NCBI GenBank assembly: GCA_963693285.1
Contig: OY848917.1
Coordinates: 5,714,118 to 5,778,117, forward strand
DNA: 64,000 bases
Reading direction: 5' to 3'
DNA from: Xestospongia muta
Lineage: Eukaryota; Porifera; Demospongiae; Haplosclerida; Petrosiidae
The notes under the pieces are model-generated. The model was not told the DNA's origin and searched no databases. It worked only from the letters and a program-made list of their open reading frames with translations. The translations under genes and the position numbers were made by a program. Shown in pieces: positions 45,385 to 58,269 of this stretch (position 1 is its first letter; every line of letters starts with the position of its first letter).

Positions 45385-47378
45385 CCAGCAATCTGGAGTG
45401 GGAGGGACTAACTTATTATTAAGTTTTTGATTTAAATGAATTATTAGAGCTTGGAATGTAATGTGACCTTTAAAAATCAAAGAAATTTTAACTAAACTTT
45501 AAAAACCCTACAAAACCTAATAGAATTTTTGGACAAATATAAGTTTGGCACATAATTATACCAGATGAACCCTTTGTTATCTACATTGTATATGTATACA
45601 TGATGATTTGAACATTAGAAATGGGAAAGCAAAAAAGACAGAATGGCATACACAGAGGAACTAGCAAACTGAAACTATGAAATATTGTATGGTGGGTTGG
45701 GCAGCATGTACACTCACTTACTGTCCTAATTGAAATTTGTGAGCAACCACGTATGACTTTTATGAATTAAATGACTTCGGATTGACTTATGGCATGTGCA
45801 ATAAACATTACAAAACTGTAATGGGAGCAAAATATCCTTAACCTTTAGTCTATACTGATCCTACATATTCACTGGCATCAGCTCAACTAAAAAACCTAAG
45901 AACAGCCAAGTTATTATTGAAAACGTTTCACTTTGGTCCTTTATCATAATCATTATGACTTTTCAATGTGTTCATTTATTCTGCCCAAGTTAAATGTCTT
46001 CGTAGTATGTGTTACATCCAGAATTGTGTTTATTGTTTTATTTTTTGCCACCTATTGTGCACAAATAAATGGTTCACTGGTCACAGCAATACAAGGGTTA
46101 ATTAGAGTAGTGCAGAGAGAAATGGAGCTTGAAAACCAGTTCTATCTTAATGGTAATAGAATTTCTAGTAATGTTTTCAAAAAAAAATTAGCTTAAACCT
46201 ACTCTAGAAAGTTTGTTGAAGTACATACTAAAATCTGTTCATATGACATACCTTGTTCTGACCCGATACTTATGTCAACTATTAACTCCTCACCCACATC
46301 ACATTACATGTAGGAAACCCATAAATTACTGGTATTTTGCATGTGCAAGTCATGAATAGTTTCACAGTTTGTATGACCTTGTAGGCCACTTCAAAGGCTT
46401 CACCATCTTTGTAATACATGAGTTTATATGGCTTTACTATATAAACAATACAGCTAATTTGAAACTATCAAAAAAGTGATTGCTGACTTGCACTACATTG
46501 TGTCTTGCACTATTTGAGTAACGTAGCACTATATAATTGAAAATTGAACAAGAAAATACAAATTTATGAAAGAAAAACAAAGACCAAAGTTAATATTAAC
46601 AGACTTTAGACCAAATACAACAATTTTAATGAAACCTGGATATTTTGGTTTTGTACTACTAATGTGCTACTGGTTTATTGCATATTACATTTTAATTTTT
46701 AGTTTATCTCCATTCCTTTACCAAATTATAAGGTAAGTTTATGTTAAACAAAGATACGTCTTTAGTGATAACTTAATTGAAATAAGACAAGCCTACAAGA
46801 CCCTACTCACTTTTTACTACAGATAAGAGAAACTAACAATATGTTCTAAATGATATACTTTAGCATTAAAGAAAAAGCAATCCTTCAATCTTATATAAGA
46901 TTAAATAGCTTCTGTGTACAGTTTGATAGCTTCTGTGTACCATGTGATTTACCAAGATATATCCATATATGTTATAGTCTTGTTCAAGTTGCTTTTCTAT
47001 TTTATTAAATCATACTAGTATTGTCATTAACAAATAATGTTTTATATATTTTGCTTAATTTGCAGTTGCTTTCTTCCGAGAATTTAATAAAAATAATATC
47101 ACAACAAAATTATGATAACATTTCCAAGAAAGTAGAGGTTTTGCACAAATAATTCTTGTTATAGTTATTAAAGTGATGTGTCAGTAGTTCCACTATTCCT
47201 AGAATTATGATAACAATAATAACTTTGTATTGATAGGAATACCTCAATGTACTATGTTTATACTAGTCTTCCTGGAAGTGTTTAGATATGTCAGGTCACA
47301 TGTCAAGTCACATGCCATTACTTTGACTTGAAAGATTTATATAATTCACATTTCTCATGTGCTTGAACAAAGAGAAGA
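45385..47378. other. Intergenic between gene C and gene D
   Basis: No gene recognised. An open frame at 45,933-46,196 (plus) has no family signal and sits among stops. A duplicated phrase TAGCTTCTGTGTAC occurs at 46,907 and 46,928. TTATATAA at ~47,338, about 40 bp before the gene D start, could be a TATA-like element. Confidence 0.35.
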
Positions 47379-50300
47379 ATGGGACAAGTATGTTCAAGAT
47401 TACATGGATACTTTTCAAGATCTTCTAGTTATGAGTAAGGAGTCAATTAATAATATATTTTTAAGATAGTCATTATTTGAATTACTATATCATTATCGTC
47501 ATAAAAGAATGTCAATGGTATAAACTTACTAGTTCATTAATATTTAGGGGGGATTTGGAGACTGGAGATCGCTCATCAAGGTTAGTATAAAGAATAAATG
47601 AAGTAAAGAAGAACAGATGACTGACTGTTCACACATTATGCCACACAGAGTTTATAAACAGTAAATACTACAAACAGTCATTAATGACACAATTATATGA
47701 ACAACAGACAATACCAAGTCTTATTACTTATATATATGCAGTCAATAATTCAATCATAATCATTGACGATGTACTTTCATTTATGAATAGACAAAACTAT
47801 TGTTTTATTTGTTGAGTATGTTGTTGTAAACTATTTACATACATTTATCTTATGTCTAATAGTTCAAATGGAGATTTGGAGAGTAACAAGGAATTGTCAA
47901 GGTAAGAACTACATAAACAATACTCATCTTGTTAACTCATAAGAGAGTGACACAATATTCTTTAATAATCCTTTAGTAAATCTGACACATTAACACAAGA
48001 AAAAGATGAGTTACTGAGGTAAAATGTTGACGGATTCATTGAAATAATTTATTTACATAATTTTTTTAAATATAACAATTTTCTAAATTAGACCTATAGC
48101 TAGGTGTTCATTTTTTTACTTTTAAAGTAAACAAATCGTTAATTCTTAATGCAAAAAATTAACTAAAATATAAAACAAACTTTTTGTAACTTTTTGTATT
48201 GAACATGATCAAACAGACTTAGAATGGAAAAGCAATGAATTGTTAGGTCTGTTTTTACATGGAAATAAACAATTCTGTGTCCATAATTAAGCTATATTTA
48301 CTAATGCCAAACTTTATTATTCTTTAGTAAATGTGATGAATTAACACGAGAAAAGGAAGATTTACAGACGTAAGTGTGTTTGTAAGATTTATGTCAATAA
48401 TTGTTCATAATAAGTATAATATTAAACATACAAAGCATATCCATTTTATTCTTTAATTAATATTTCTTAACAATTCATTTAGTAAATGTGAAAGTTTAAT
48501 GCAAGTAAAAGATGAGTTACAGAGGTAGGTTTGTCAAAAATAAGGGATTGATCAAGTCTGTTGTTAATGGAAATGTCTAGATATTAGTAATTAAAATAAT
48601 ACCAAACATTATTATTCTCTAGTAAATGTGACACATTAACACAAGAAAAAGAAGATTTACAGACGTAAGTGTGTTTGTAACAGTTAAGTAAATAGTTGTT
48701 TATCTAACCATAAATTCAAGGATATAAAGCATACCTTTTTTTCTTTAATTAAGGATCATCAATAAGATGAAGAATGATTATCAACAGTAAGTAATCATCT
48801 TATGTAAGCTGCTTATTTAATAATTATTAATTGTTTCAGGCAAAAGGAAATCATGGAAAGGGAACAAAATAAATTGTTGAGGTCAGTAAAAATTTTCATA
48901 ATAGTAGTTATTGTGAACATGATATTTATTAATCGTACAACATAGGGAAAAGGAAAAATTGGAGGAGGAGAAAAAAGAGCTCTTAAGGTAAAACACACAT
49001 TGTTTTGTTATATTATGTAGATTCACATGTATCTTTTAAGCAAAAAAGTATATATTTTAATTTTTTAGTGTAACATCAGCATCTTATCAAGCTAGGAAGT
49101 TATACGGTGATGTAACACCAGGTGATAAAACACATGAAAATGCAAAAGCCAATTTCACGATGTTCTTCAAGCGTTATGCTCGTTCTTTACCAAATGCGAA
49201 TAAACATATTGAAAAGGCCAAGCTACAGAAAAGTCTATCTCCTCTGTTTCAGGTAAAATAATGTAATACACTACTGGTAATATTATCAGTTTTTGGTTAA
49301 ATAGAAAACGTTTAGTTATTGCTGTGACATGATCATTGGAATCTTATCAAACGAGTTAAGGGAATTGCTAGATCCATCCTTAATTACAGACATAGATGAA
49401 GAAGCAGACATTAAAGTAAAAGAAAGACGTGAAGACATAAAAATGGCTTACTCTCTTTTGCTTTATCATGCTAAAATTGACCATATAAAGATTGCTGGTG
49501 ATATTGAACATGAGGTATGATGACAAAATAATAACAGATATCTGTTACTATCCTCTTACTACACTGTAGATCCCACAATTGTTAAGATCATTGGTTCCTG
49601 AGACAGACATATCTTTACCTGATGATTTTCCAGTAGAGCTTGCTTCAGTAGCTTTAGATATGGTAACTTTGATACCACCAATGATCTCTAGTGAACCCAC
49701 TACTTACTCTGAAGACAAACATGAGATCAAGCATTCTAACTGGATAGTGAAAGATGGTCTTTATGAATTAGTGTATTATCGTCCTGTTCTATATTATGGC
49801 AGTCATGGAGCAGTAGCTGTTCAAGGTGCCGTAGGTAATCAAGAATGTAGTACAACTGTTACTCGTGAAGCCAATCAATTTCAAGAGTTAGCATCAAGTA
49901 CTGAAGTAAAAAAGGATACCATGGTCACTGAATCTAGTCTTAATGAAGTTCAAGTTCAAGATACAACTCCAGGTACACCTAGTTCTGATGTAGTGACAGA
50001 ACAGGATACAACTCACAACAAATCAAGTTCTAATGAAATGAAACAACTAGATACCTCTCATGGCACTTCTGATCCTGTTGAAGTGGTGAGGAAAGATATA
50101 TCTCATGGCAGATTGAATCCTAAGAAAGAGACAGAAGAAGATACCACTCAGACCACATTGGGTCCTAACATAGTGACAGAACAAGATACCTCTTGTGGCA
50201 CATCTGTTTCTATTGACCTGAAGAAAGGAGATACCTCTCATGGCAGATTTAGTGCTAATAACGTGACAGAGCAAGATAACATTCATGGCAAGTCAAGTCC

Positions 50301-52445
50301 TACAGTAGTGACAGAACAAGAAACCATGTTTAATCCTAAGGAAGAGGCAGAAGAAGATACCACTCAGACCACATTGGGTCCTAACAAAGTGACAGAACAA
50401 GATACCTCTTGTGGCACATCTGTTTCTATTGACTTGACAAAAGGAGATACCTCTCATAGCAGATTTAGTGCTGATAACGTGACAGAACAAGATACCATTC
50501 ATGGCAAGTCAAGTCCTATAGAAGTGACAGAACAAGAAACCATGTTTAATCCTAACAATGAGACAGAAGAAAATACCACTCACACTACATTGGATCCTAA
50601 CAAAGTGACAAAGCAAGACAGGTCATGTGACACATCTGGTCCTATTGACTTGACGAAAGAAGATGCCTCTCTTGGCAGATTTAGTGCTAATAACGTGACA
50701 GAACAAGATAACATTCATGGCAAGTCAAGTCCTATAGAAGTGACAGAACAAGAAACCATGTTTAATCCTAAGAAAGAGGCAGAAGAAGATACCACTCAGA
50801 CCACATTGGGTTCTAACAAAGTGACAGAACAAGATACCTCTTGTAGCACATCTGTTTCTATTGACTTGATGAAGGGAGATACCTCTCATGGCAGATTTAG
50901 TGCTGATAACGTGTCAGAACAAAATATCACTCTTGGCATGTCAAGTCCTACAAAAGTGACAGAACAAGAAACCATGTTTAATCCGAACAATGAGACAGAA
51001 GAAAATACCACTCGCACTACATTGGATCCTAACAAAATGACAAAGCAAGACACGTCATGTGACACATCTGGTCCTATTGACTTAACGAAAGAAGATGCCT
51101 CTCATGGCAGTTTTAGTGCTGATAACGTGACAGAACAAGATACCATTCATGGCAAGTCAAGTCCTATAGAAGTGACAGAACAAGAAACCATGTTTAATCC
51201 TAAGAAAGAGGCAGAAGAAGATACCAGTCAGACCACATTGGGTTCTAACAAAGTGACAGAACAAGATACCTCTTGTCGCACATCTGGTCCTATTGACTTG
51301 ATGAAAGAAGATGCCTCTCATGGCAGTTTTAGTGCTGATGAAGTGATAGAACAAAATTCCACCGATGACACGTCTAGTCCTATGGAAATAACAGAACGAG
51401 ATATCAGTCATGACAAAATGAATCCTAACAAAGAGACAGTAGAAGATACCACTCATTGTGAATTAAGTCCTAATTACGTGACAGAACAAGATACAATTCA
51501 TGACACACAGAGTCCCAATGATATGTTAGATCAAGATACCACTCGTAACAAAGTGACAGAACAAGATACCACACACAGCACATTAAATGAAGTGACAGAA
51601 CGAGAAACTACTTATGGCACACCAAATCTTAATCAACTAACAAAGCAAGATACCACTCACATCACATCAAATTCTAACAAAGTGACAGAACAAGATACCA
51701 GTCATGGCATTTCAAGGACTCCTGATGAACAAAATAGCATGTCCAGCATATTGAGTTCTGAAGAAATGACAAAACAAGATTTAACTACCAGTACATCAAA
51801 TTCTGATCAACTTTACTCCACTCAATCACAACTCAAGGAAGAGGTTGACCCAAAAGGTAATTTCATTTACTATACATTGGTTTTAATATTTCTCATTATA
51901 AGAATATGAGCTTAAGTGTGCAGGTTGTCATCAGGAAATGTAAGACTATAGCTTTAATTTAAGTTACCTGCTTATTTGTGACTATAGTGCAGAGACTCAG
52001 CTTGTCACACATGATAGAAAGTTTTGGCATAAACATCATTTGCATTGCCATATTTGTAACAGGACGATTGTTAATGAGGATAAAATGTACTCTGATGAAT
52101 TAATTAAATATCCAGAGTGTCCCAAGGAAGAAATAACAAATTTGACTGTAGTTACATCAACAGGTACATAAACAGATTTAATAAAAATGTAAAACTTACC
52201 AATAAACAGTTGTACAATGTGTCACCATATTACCTTTTATTGATTAGTTCAATTCTTGATTGTCTTTTTGTAAAGGTAGTACATCACCAGTACCATCATC
52301 TATATCATCTGATACAGAGATAATAAAAAGTAAGCTCTACCTAATTAACAACTTCCATTTATAAGAGACTATTGTAGAGAAAGGTGATGAGGATTGCAAC
52401 TTAAATGTTAATGGCAGCACACATTCAATTGGAGATCAAAACTGA
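47379..52445 (+). CDS. Gene D: lipid-anchored coiled-coil protein with repeat region and LIM-like C-terminus
   Basis: Seventeen exons joined without frame conflict: 47379-47434, 47548-47580, 47863-47901, 47977-48018, 48328-48369, 48483-48524, 48623-48664, 48754-48786, 48840-48881, 48946-48987, 49069-49252, 49305-49514, 49570-51856, 51903-51939, 51988-52163, 52276-52329 and 52378-52445. The product is 1142 residues. The N-terminus MGQVCSRLHG fits N-myristoylation (Gly2, Ser6) plus palmitoylation (Cys5). Residues ~43-137 are a coiled coil built from 14-residue (two-heptad) units. Residues ~138-350 form the domain shared with genes E-G (ASYQARKLYGDVTPGD; YYRPVLYYG...VGN), possibly MIEAP-like. 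A Thr/Glu/Asp repeat region spans ~385-1025. Residues 1037-1088 resemble a LIM domain: C-x2-C, W-H-x2-H, C-x2-C, then a last Cys. AATAAA follows at ~52,548. Inferred: a membrane-tethered scaffold. Function unknown. Confidence 0.75.
47863..48987 (+). repeat. Array of coiled-coil mini-exons in gene D
   Basis: Eight successive exons of 39, 42, 42, 42, 42, 33, 42 and 42 nt, all entered and left in phase 2 and separated by introns of ~50-310 bp. Four are clear duplicates (TAAATGTGA...TTACAG pattern), encoding S-K-C-D-x-L-x-x-E-K-D/E-x-L. Each 42-nt exon is exactly two heptads. Confidence 0.85.
50167..51471 (+). repeat. Six tandem 216-bp coding repeats in gene D
   Basis: Six units of 72 residues (the last has 75), each starting N-x-V/M-T-x-Q-D. 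Within a unit there are sub-repeats of ~14-17 residues containing VTEQDT, DTSHG and SSP. Two unit types alternate: SVSIDL...KGDTSH and GPIDLTKEDAS, so the higher-order period is 144 residues (432 bp). Shorter irregular units flank the array. It is hydrophilic, Thr/Glu/Asp-rich and presumably disordered. Confidence 0.85.
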
Positions 52446-53330
52446 AGGTACTTGTGTTTTGAGTTAGTGCTTGACTTCCTACCCTGTTTTGTTTAGGTTT
52501 GACTGAAGACAGTTAAAACGATATGCAGTTACTTAAAAATGTGTGCATAATAAACTTTTTTTCTATTAATAAAAATGACACAAATTGAGTGTGCACTTTC
52601 AAAATGTTGTGATGTAAATTGTGTATTTCAAGGATCTTAATAATTAATAGGATGTAAAATAAACATGTAAAAAATCTTCATTAATTAAAATCAATTGAGA
52701 TGTAACTCTTACTTCAGTCACTATATTTAGATGTAAGAATAATTTGAAAATTTCATTATATTGAAAGGTGGATCAAACCAGCAAAATGATCATGACTAAA
52801 CACATGCTAAAGTGTATGTGTCTTAATTGAATGAGTGTGTTCAATATTGGTGAGAATGTAGATATTTATAAATACTAATTTTTCAAATAAATTGTCACTT
52901 CAAATCTTCTCATAGGCTTTGTGAGAAGGTAACACATCTCAGAATTGTTTGGAGGTTCTTAAACCAATAAGAATATGAATATTGTTTCCTTCAATAAGAC
53001 TAATAAGACTAGCCACTTACTGTGAACGTTGTCACCAAAATATGGTAGCATGTAACTCATAACAAGCTCAGGAAGTGCACATAATTGGGCGTGTTCTCCC
53101 ATACATCAAATACACTGCATGTGTTCATTGATTTACTCTTTTATATAACCATCCATCAATTTTTTTGCCCTTGTATCACTTATTCAAGTTAATGTTGTGG
53201 TGTTAACAATAATGTTTACAGCTTACATGCATAGTGAAAGCAAAAACGTAATATGTAAAGTATAAAGAAAAAATATCAATAAACTATCTTCTACAAAAGT
53301 GTTAACCTCACATTTTATTTTAATATTTCT
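52446..53330. other. Intergenic between convergent genes D and E
   Basis: 3' untranslated regions. Plus-strand AATAAA (~52,548) serves gene D, and the minus-strand AATAAA near 53,316-53,311 serves gene E. Nothing else recognised. Confidence 0.5.
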
Positions 53331-55577
53331 TTAACTACTTTCTATCTCAGTCTCAGTATTTCCTACCAATGCTTTAACAGCAACTTCTCCCTTGTTACCA
53401 TAGACTAGAATAGGACGATAATAACGAAGCTCCTGGCTAACATCTGACTCTCTCCATGTTTTTCGAAATGTATCATGAAATTCCTCACGATATTCAGTTG
53501 TTGAACAAACAATTAAAGGTGGTAGCAATGTCAGCATTGTAAAGGTGAGCTTGAGTGCTTTAGATATATGATCCATGAGAGCATCACTGCTAGTGTCAGG
53601 TGTATTATACTTTTTAGCAATGTACAATAACATACTTTCCATTAACTACGAAATAAGTAACATATTAATTCATTGATAATTGCTTGTTATCTTTACCTTG
53701 TGTGCATTTTCTGGAAAATTCTCTTTGGAGGTAATTTGTGACTTTAATTGTAAAGCAGATGAAAGAAGGCCAAATCCTTGGTACATTTCTTTTTGAGGCT
53801 GTTCTAGTTGTTCATCAATTCCATTATGTACAAGATCTCTTAGGTGACTTTTCATTCGATCTAGCAACTTTTTGCAATATAAGTTATAAGCTTCCTGTAT
53901 CATCTATATTATATTAAATAAAGTAACGAGCAATAAATCCTAATACTTTTTTTTCTGCTTCGGTTGATTTCTGTTTTACCAAAACGTTTTGGCACATTTG
54001 GTTAAATGTCTCAAGTCTAACAAATAAATAATAATAATTTTTGTAAGCATGCAATTTAAGACCTTTGTGTTATCTCCTCTCTTTTCTTTTTTAATGTTTC
54101 TAATGTACTAGATTTCTAGATATAACATCTGATTAGGTACATGAATAAATACCTTTGTTGTCTTTTTACCACAGATATATTTGATTCATGATCTATCACA
54201 CTCTCCTTATATCTTCATACAAGATTTTAAAAATAAATGATAAGTTTTGGTTTTACCTTGGTAAAGGTTCTTCTGTTAATACTGGAGATTGGAAACTTTC
54301 TTGTAGTCTGTGAAATAAGAAAATAATTATAATAGTCTGGATTTAATTATGACAAATCAATTACCACATTTGTATACATTATTTTTAAAGTTATAACTAA
54401 AATATTTTTAACATTGCTGTGCAAGGTATATTATTGTAGGCATTGTATTATGGTTTCGTTATATAGCTGTTATTATATCTTAAGATATTGTAGTTTATAG
54501 ACTCTTAATTTGTAGTCACAAACATGTAAAGACTCTAATACATACATGAGATTTCCACATAAAAGATCAAAACTACCATAATATTGCATTTAGCTGTCTA
54601 TTTGCTAATGACTATGTAACTTTTATTTGACTGGCTGTTGCTAAGTACTCTTTAGATGATATTTGATTAGCTATTATATTGTTTGGTTTGCCGTGAGTCT
54701 TAGCATTGGGCTTCCACATAAAATGAAGTCTGCTATGTCATATATCATCTAATAGATGAACATTTATATATATTATATTATATTATTCACCTATTCATTT
54801 CAAATTTACTCTGACTATCCGTAGATCTATCAGGATAAATAGTAACAAACAAACAATTATCACTAACCCATAGTTGTTATGAGAGGTACCTATCTTTCTG
54901 TAATACAAATGTCATTAAACATACACACACATGTGTTATTACAATATACCAACTTACCTGTGAAGGCACCTAGAAATGTTAGAACTGTATAAGCCAAATA
55001 AAATTATAGATATGCTTCATACCTGCTGCAACATGGAGAACAAAATTGATTAAATTTCCTACAGCAATCACAACATTTTGAAGATAAATTTCTGAAATGA
55101 AAAAGGTATAGTGAATGTTAATTGACATAACACTTATATATATTATATATATACAGGTATATACAGAGAGAGGAGGAGGAGAAATGAGAGTAATGTGTGT
55201 TCTAACATGGAGCAACATGAAAACCTTTTTTCTTTTGTAAGCCTTGAGTACTCATTACTAGAAGAAAACAAGCGTTTATATATTTAAATGGCACTACTTA
55301 TAAAATATTTAGATATATACTTGGTATCCCTGTAGCAGCTATTGAAACAGCAAAGCCACTGACACCTATGGTACAGACTAATATTACATCATAGTTGAAG
55401 ATTAACGTACGCACTAGATCCTGTATTACCCATTAGAGCTAGATTGTGAAGTGGATTTTCAATATCTATAGAAAAGAGGTGTGGTTTAGTGTTATCAAAA
55501 CTGGACAATATTTCCTTTGAAGCGATTTCATTGTTCACAGTTTCGATGTATTTCTTAGAAGTCAGGTGTAACAACAT
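53331..55577 (-). CDS. Gene E: Cys-rich, coiled-coil paralog of gene D
   Basis: Thirteen exons in a consistent phase: 55577-55411, 55365-55321, 55257-55225, 55091-55023, 54969-54958 (12 nt), 54897-54868, 54826-54791, 54307-54257, 54212-54153, 54107-54063, 54016-53947, 53903-53697 and 53645-53331. The product is 379 residues. The start ATG 55,577 is the first in frame, but an upstream exon is possible because AG precedes it. Exons 2-5 give a Cys-rich stretch (CQWLCCFNSCY, then KCCDCCRKFNQFCSPCCSRC), unlike the paralogs. Short coiled-coil exons follow, then the shared C-terminal domain (LTLLPPLIV; LRYYRPILVYGNKGEVAVKA, LVGN). The A-S-Y-x-x-R-K-x-x-G-D-V-x-P-G-D segment seen in D, F and G is missing or replaced. 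The Cys cluster could be palmitoylated or bind metal. Individual micro-exons are the least certain part. Confidence 0.6.
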
Positions 55578-58269
55578 CTAATAGTGTTAAAAACAATACT
55601 TGGAAGAACTTTCATTGACATGTTTCATACTTACTCATACTTACATAACACATTGATATTTAATGCTATTATTATATATAGCTCTATTTTTGTTTTATAA
55701 AAAAAGTCATTGTAGATAGTTGGAGTTAATAATGAAATAAAATGTATTATATTTAAGTCAATTGGAATGAAAATGTAGTATCCCTTTTATATGGACGTGT
55801 GACATGACTACCTACTATGACAGGGTTATCTTTGGAATTCCATTTACTTTAAATGTTTCCAAAAAACTTATTATGTACTCTCTATCTATCAAAACTATTC
55901 CCAGAAACCTATCTAAATGTTGTGACAGCTTTGTTTATTCAAAGTCACATGATGATGTAGTTAACAGTGTAAATAGATTATTATGTATCTCTTACACATA
56001 TTTTTTAATCTTAACTCAAATGAATACAATATATTTTAGCAATGTTTATGTTTGATGATAAAGTTAGTGCATCCTATGTTGACATTAAAAATATTGAATA
56101 CTGTTGTTTTTTTGAACAGTTCATATGAGGTTCAATGAACTACTTTCTAAAATTAGCCTAATTAACTTAGTTTATGAGTGAAAGTGTCATTATGTCAAAC
56201 TAATTCTTTACTGAAATCAAAAGACTATATACACAGTCATATCAATAATGTAATATGAAAACACCGTAAAACACACAAAATAGAAGCAAAACTATTACAA
56301 AGATTAGGACTTGTAACACTATATTATCAAAAGGAAAATTTACTCTAAAATCCAAATTAACAAATAGTTGAAATCATTCTTTTAATTAAAATTAAAAATA
56401 ATACTTTATTTGCTGTAGTCTGTATTGTCTGATAATTTTACATTTTACTTAAATATAATCTTCAATTTCTGACCATTTGGAGAATTACTGTTGAGTATAC
56501 CTTTAGGGTGTGTAGAGGACCTATAATGGATTTAGACCTTGGCATATAAACTAACAATTTAACTTGGTATGAAATCATTAAAGTAAATTGATGAGATGTA
56601 TTAAGAATTGATAACTGGATCTCATAATATAAGCTACAAGATAAAGTGCCTTGGTGAGGCATATGAATAACTAGAACACTCATTTACTAAAGCCGTTGTA
56701 TATTATTCTAATTGTTATAGCACTTATTTGTAGCATAGAAATAAACTACAGAGTTTCAATATGCCATATAAAATTATAGTGTCAATACAATTCTTTTAGA
56801 ATTATTTTGATAGTACATGTGCTGTCATATACTTACAATATAATAGTAACAATATACATGAAAATTCTAAGAATAGTCTGTACAGTGACAGAAATAGCAG
56901 TTCTTGGAATGTTAAAAGGATGTGGTATAATAATTGTACATGTACTGTCTAAACAGTCATGATGCTTGTAGCAAGGTTGTTACAATGTATGTATATATTA
57001 TTGCTTGCATACTAGCAATAATAACATGATAACAATTCCATAGCTGGGAAATAATATAGAGTATTGGTCCATCGTCAAAGGTTTAATTCCCATTTTGTTG
57101 TGATTTTTTTGTCTCTGACAAGTGGAAATAAGATAGTGTTTATAACAATTTACCTGTCTCACTCTTTGCTGACAATTCTTCAATGTCTCTTTGTAGCAGG
57201 GAATTTTTTTTTAAATTTACATTTATTAGTTCATTTTTGGATTATAGCCGTTTCTACTTAGTACATGTACCTGTACCTTTGATTAGTTAATTACACAAGT
57301 CTAAGTAGTCCTGTTAATTACACGAGTCTAGTGTAGGCTATTAGATTAGTATTAGTATGAATCACACTTATGGTCTAATAATAATTGTTCCATATACAGT
57401 GTATATGTACTAAGAACAAGTCTAGGTAGTCCTGTACTTCATCAATGACCTTAGTCTTCACACACCCTGCTTTTTTATAGACAGTACACACATCAGTTTA
57501 TATCAATTTGACTTCTGTAATTCTTATCTGGTTGAAATTGTCACCAGAGCAAGTTTTGTAGCTCTTTAAAAAGCCTTCCTATGACTGACATCTTCTAAAG
57601 TGTATACAAAGATTTGCTTGTCTACTACAACCTGATTTCAAGTTAACTCAAGAGAGGACATCAAAGTCACCAAAAAGTACACCATATGTGGAGTATGTAT
57701 ATCCTTCAGTAAATTTGTGTGAGGTTTATCGATAGCAATATATGGCAACATTGCAGTTTTACACAGACAAGGTATAGTAAATAATGAATGACAAATTCTT
57801 TGTATTACAAGCTGATACCTACAAATAAATTAAAAACATGATAATGTAGGTCAAAATTGTTTGCTTACAATGTTGTACAATCCATGATATTATAGTGGTG
57901 CATGATTGTTGAGGTGTGGGTTAGTGCTATTACTCAGTGCTGTTTCATTGATGAAATTTATATTGACAATAGACCTTTACATTTGCACTCTTAAAAGGTC
58001 AAGTGTACTGTAACAACACAAGCATGGACTAGTAATATTTTCCATATTATATATACAGTATATAATTTAATATTTACCATATGTACATAAGGTTTCATTA
58101 ATATAATATTTAAAAAGAATATTTAGGAATAATTAAAAAATTATCATGCAAAATTACATTGATTAATGTTAAATAGAATAACTTGTGTTTCTATATAAGC
58201 TATATCAGTTTCATTAAGAAAAGTCATACTACATGACATGCATTTAATTAAGTTTTGTGATTATCAAAA
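55578..58269. other. Intergenic, nothing recognised
   Basis: 2.7 kb of AT-rich sequence with short frames lacking family signals. Near 57,285-57,335 and 57,418-57,435 a short phrase (ACAAGTCTAAGTAGTCCTG and variants) recurs three times. No gene supported. Confidence 0.4.

Noticed and set aside
48328..48664. CRISPR-like regular repeats
   Set aside because: The repeated ~42-bp units are flanked by splice signals, vary in spacing and encode heptads; they are duplicated exons.
50047..51456. Antisense frames with repeated peptides (MNGILFCHVISTK-like)
   Set aside because: They are the reverse-strand shadow of the gene D coding repeats and simply inherit its periodicity.
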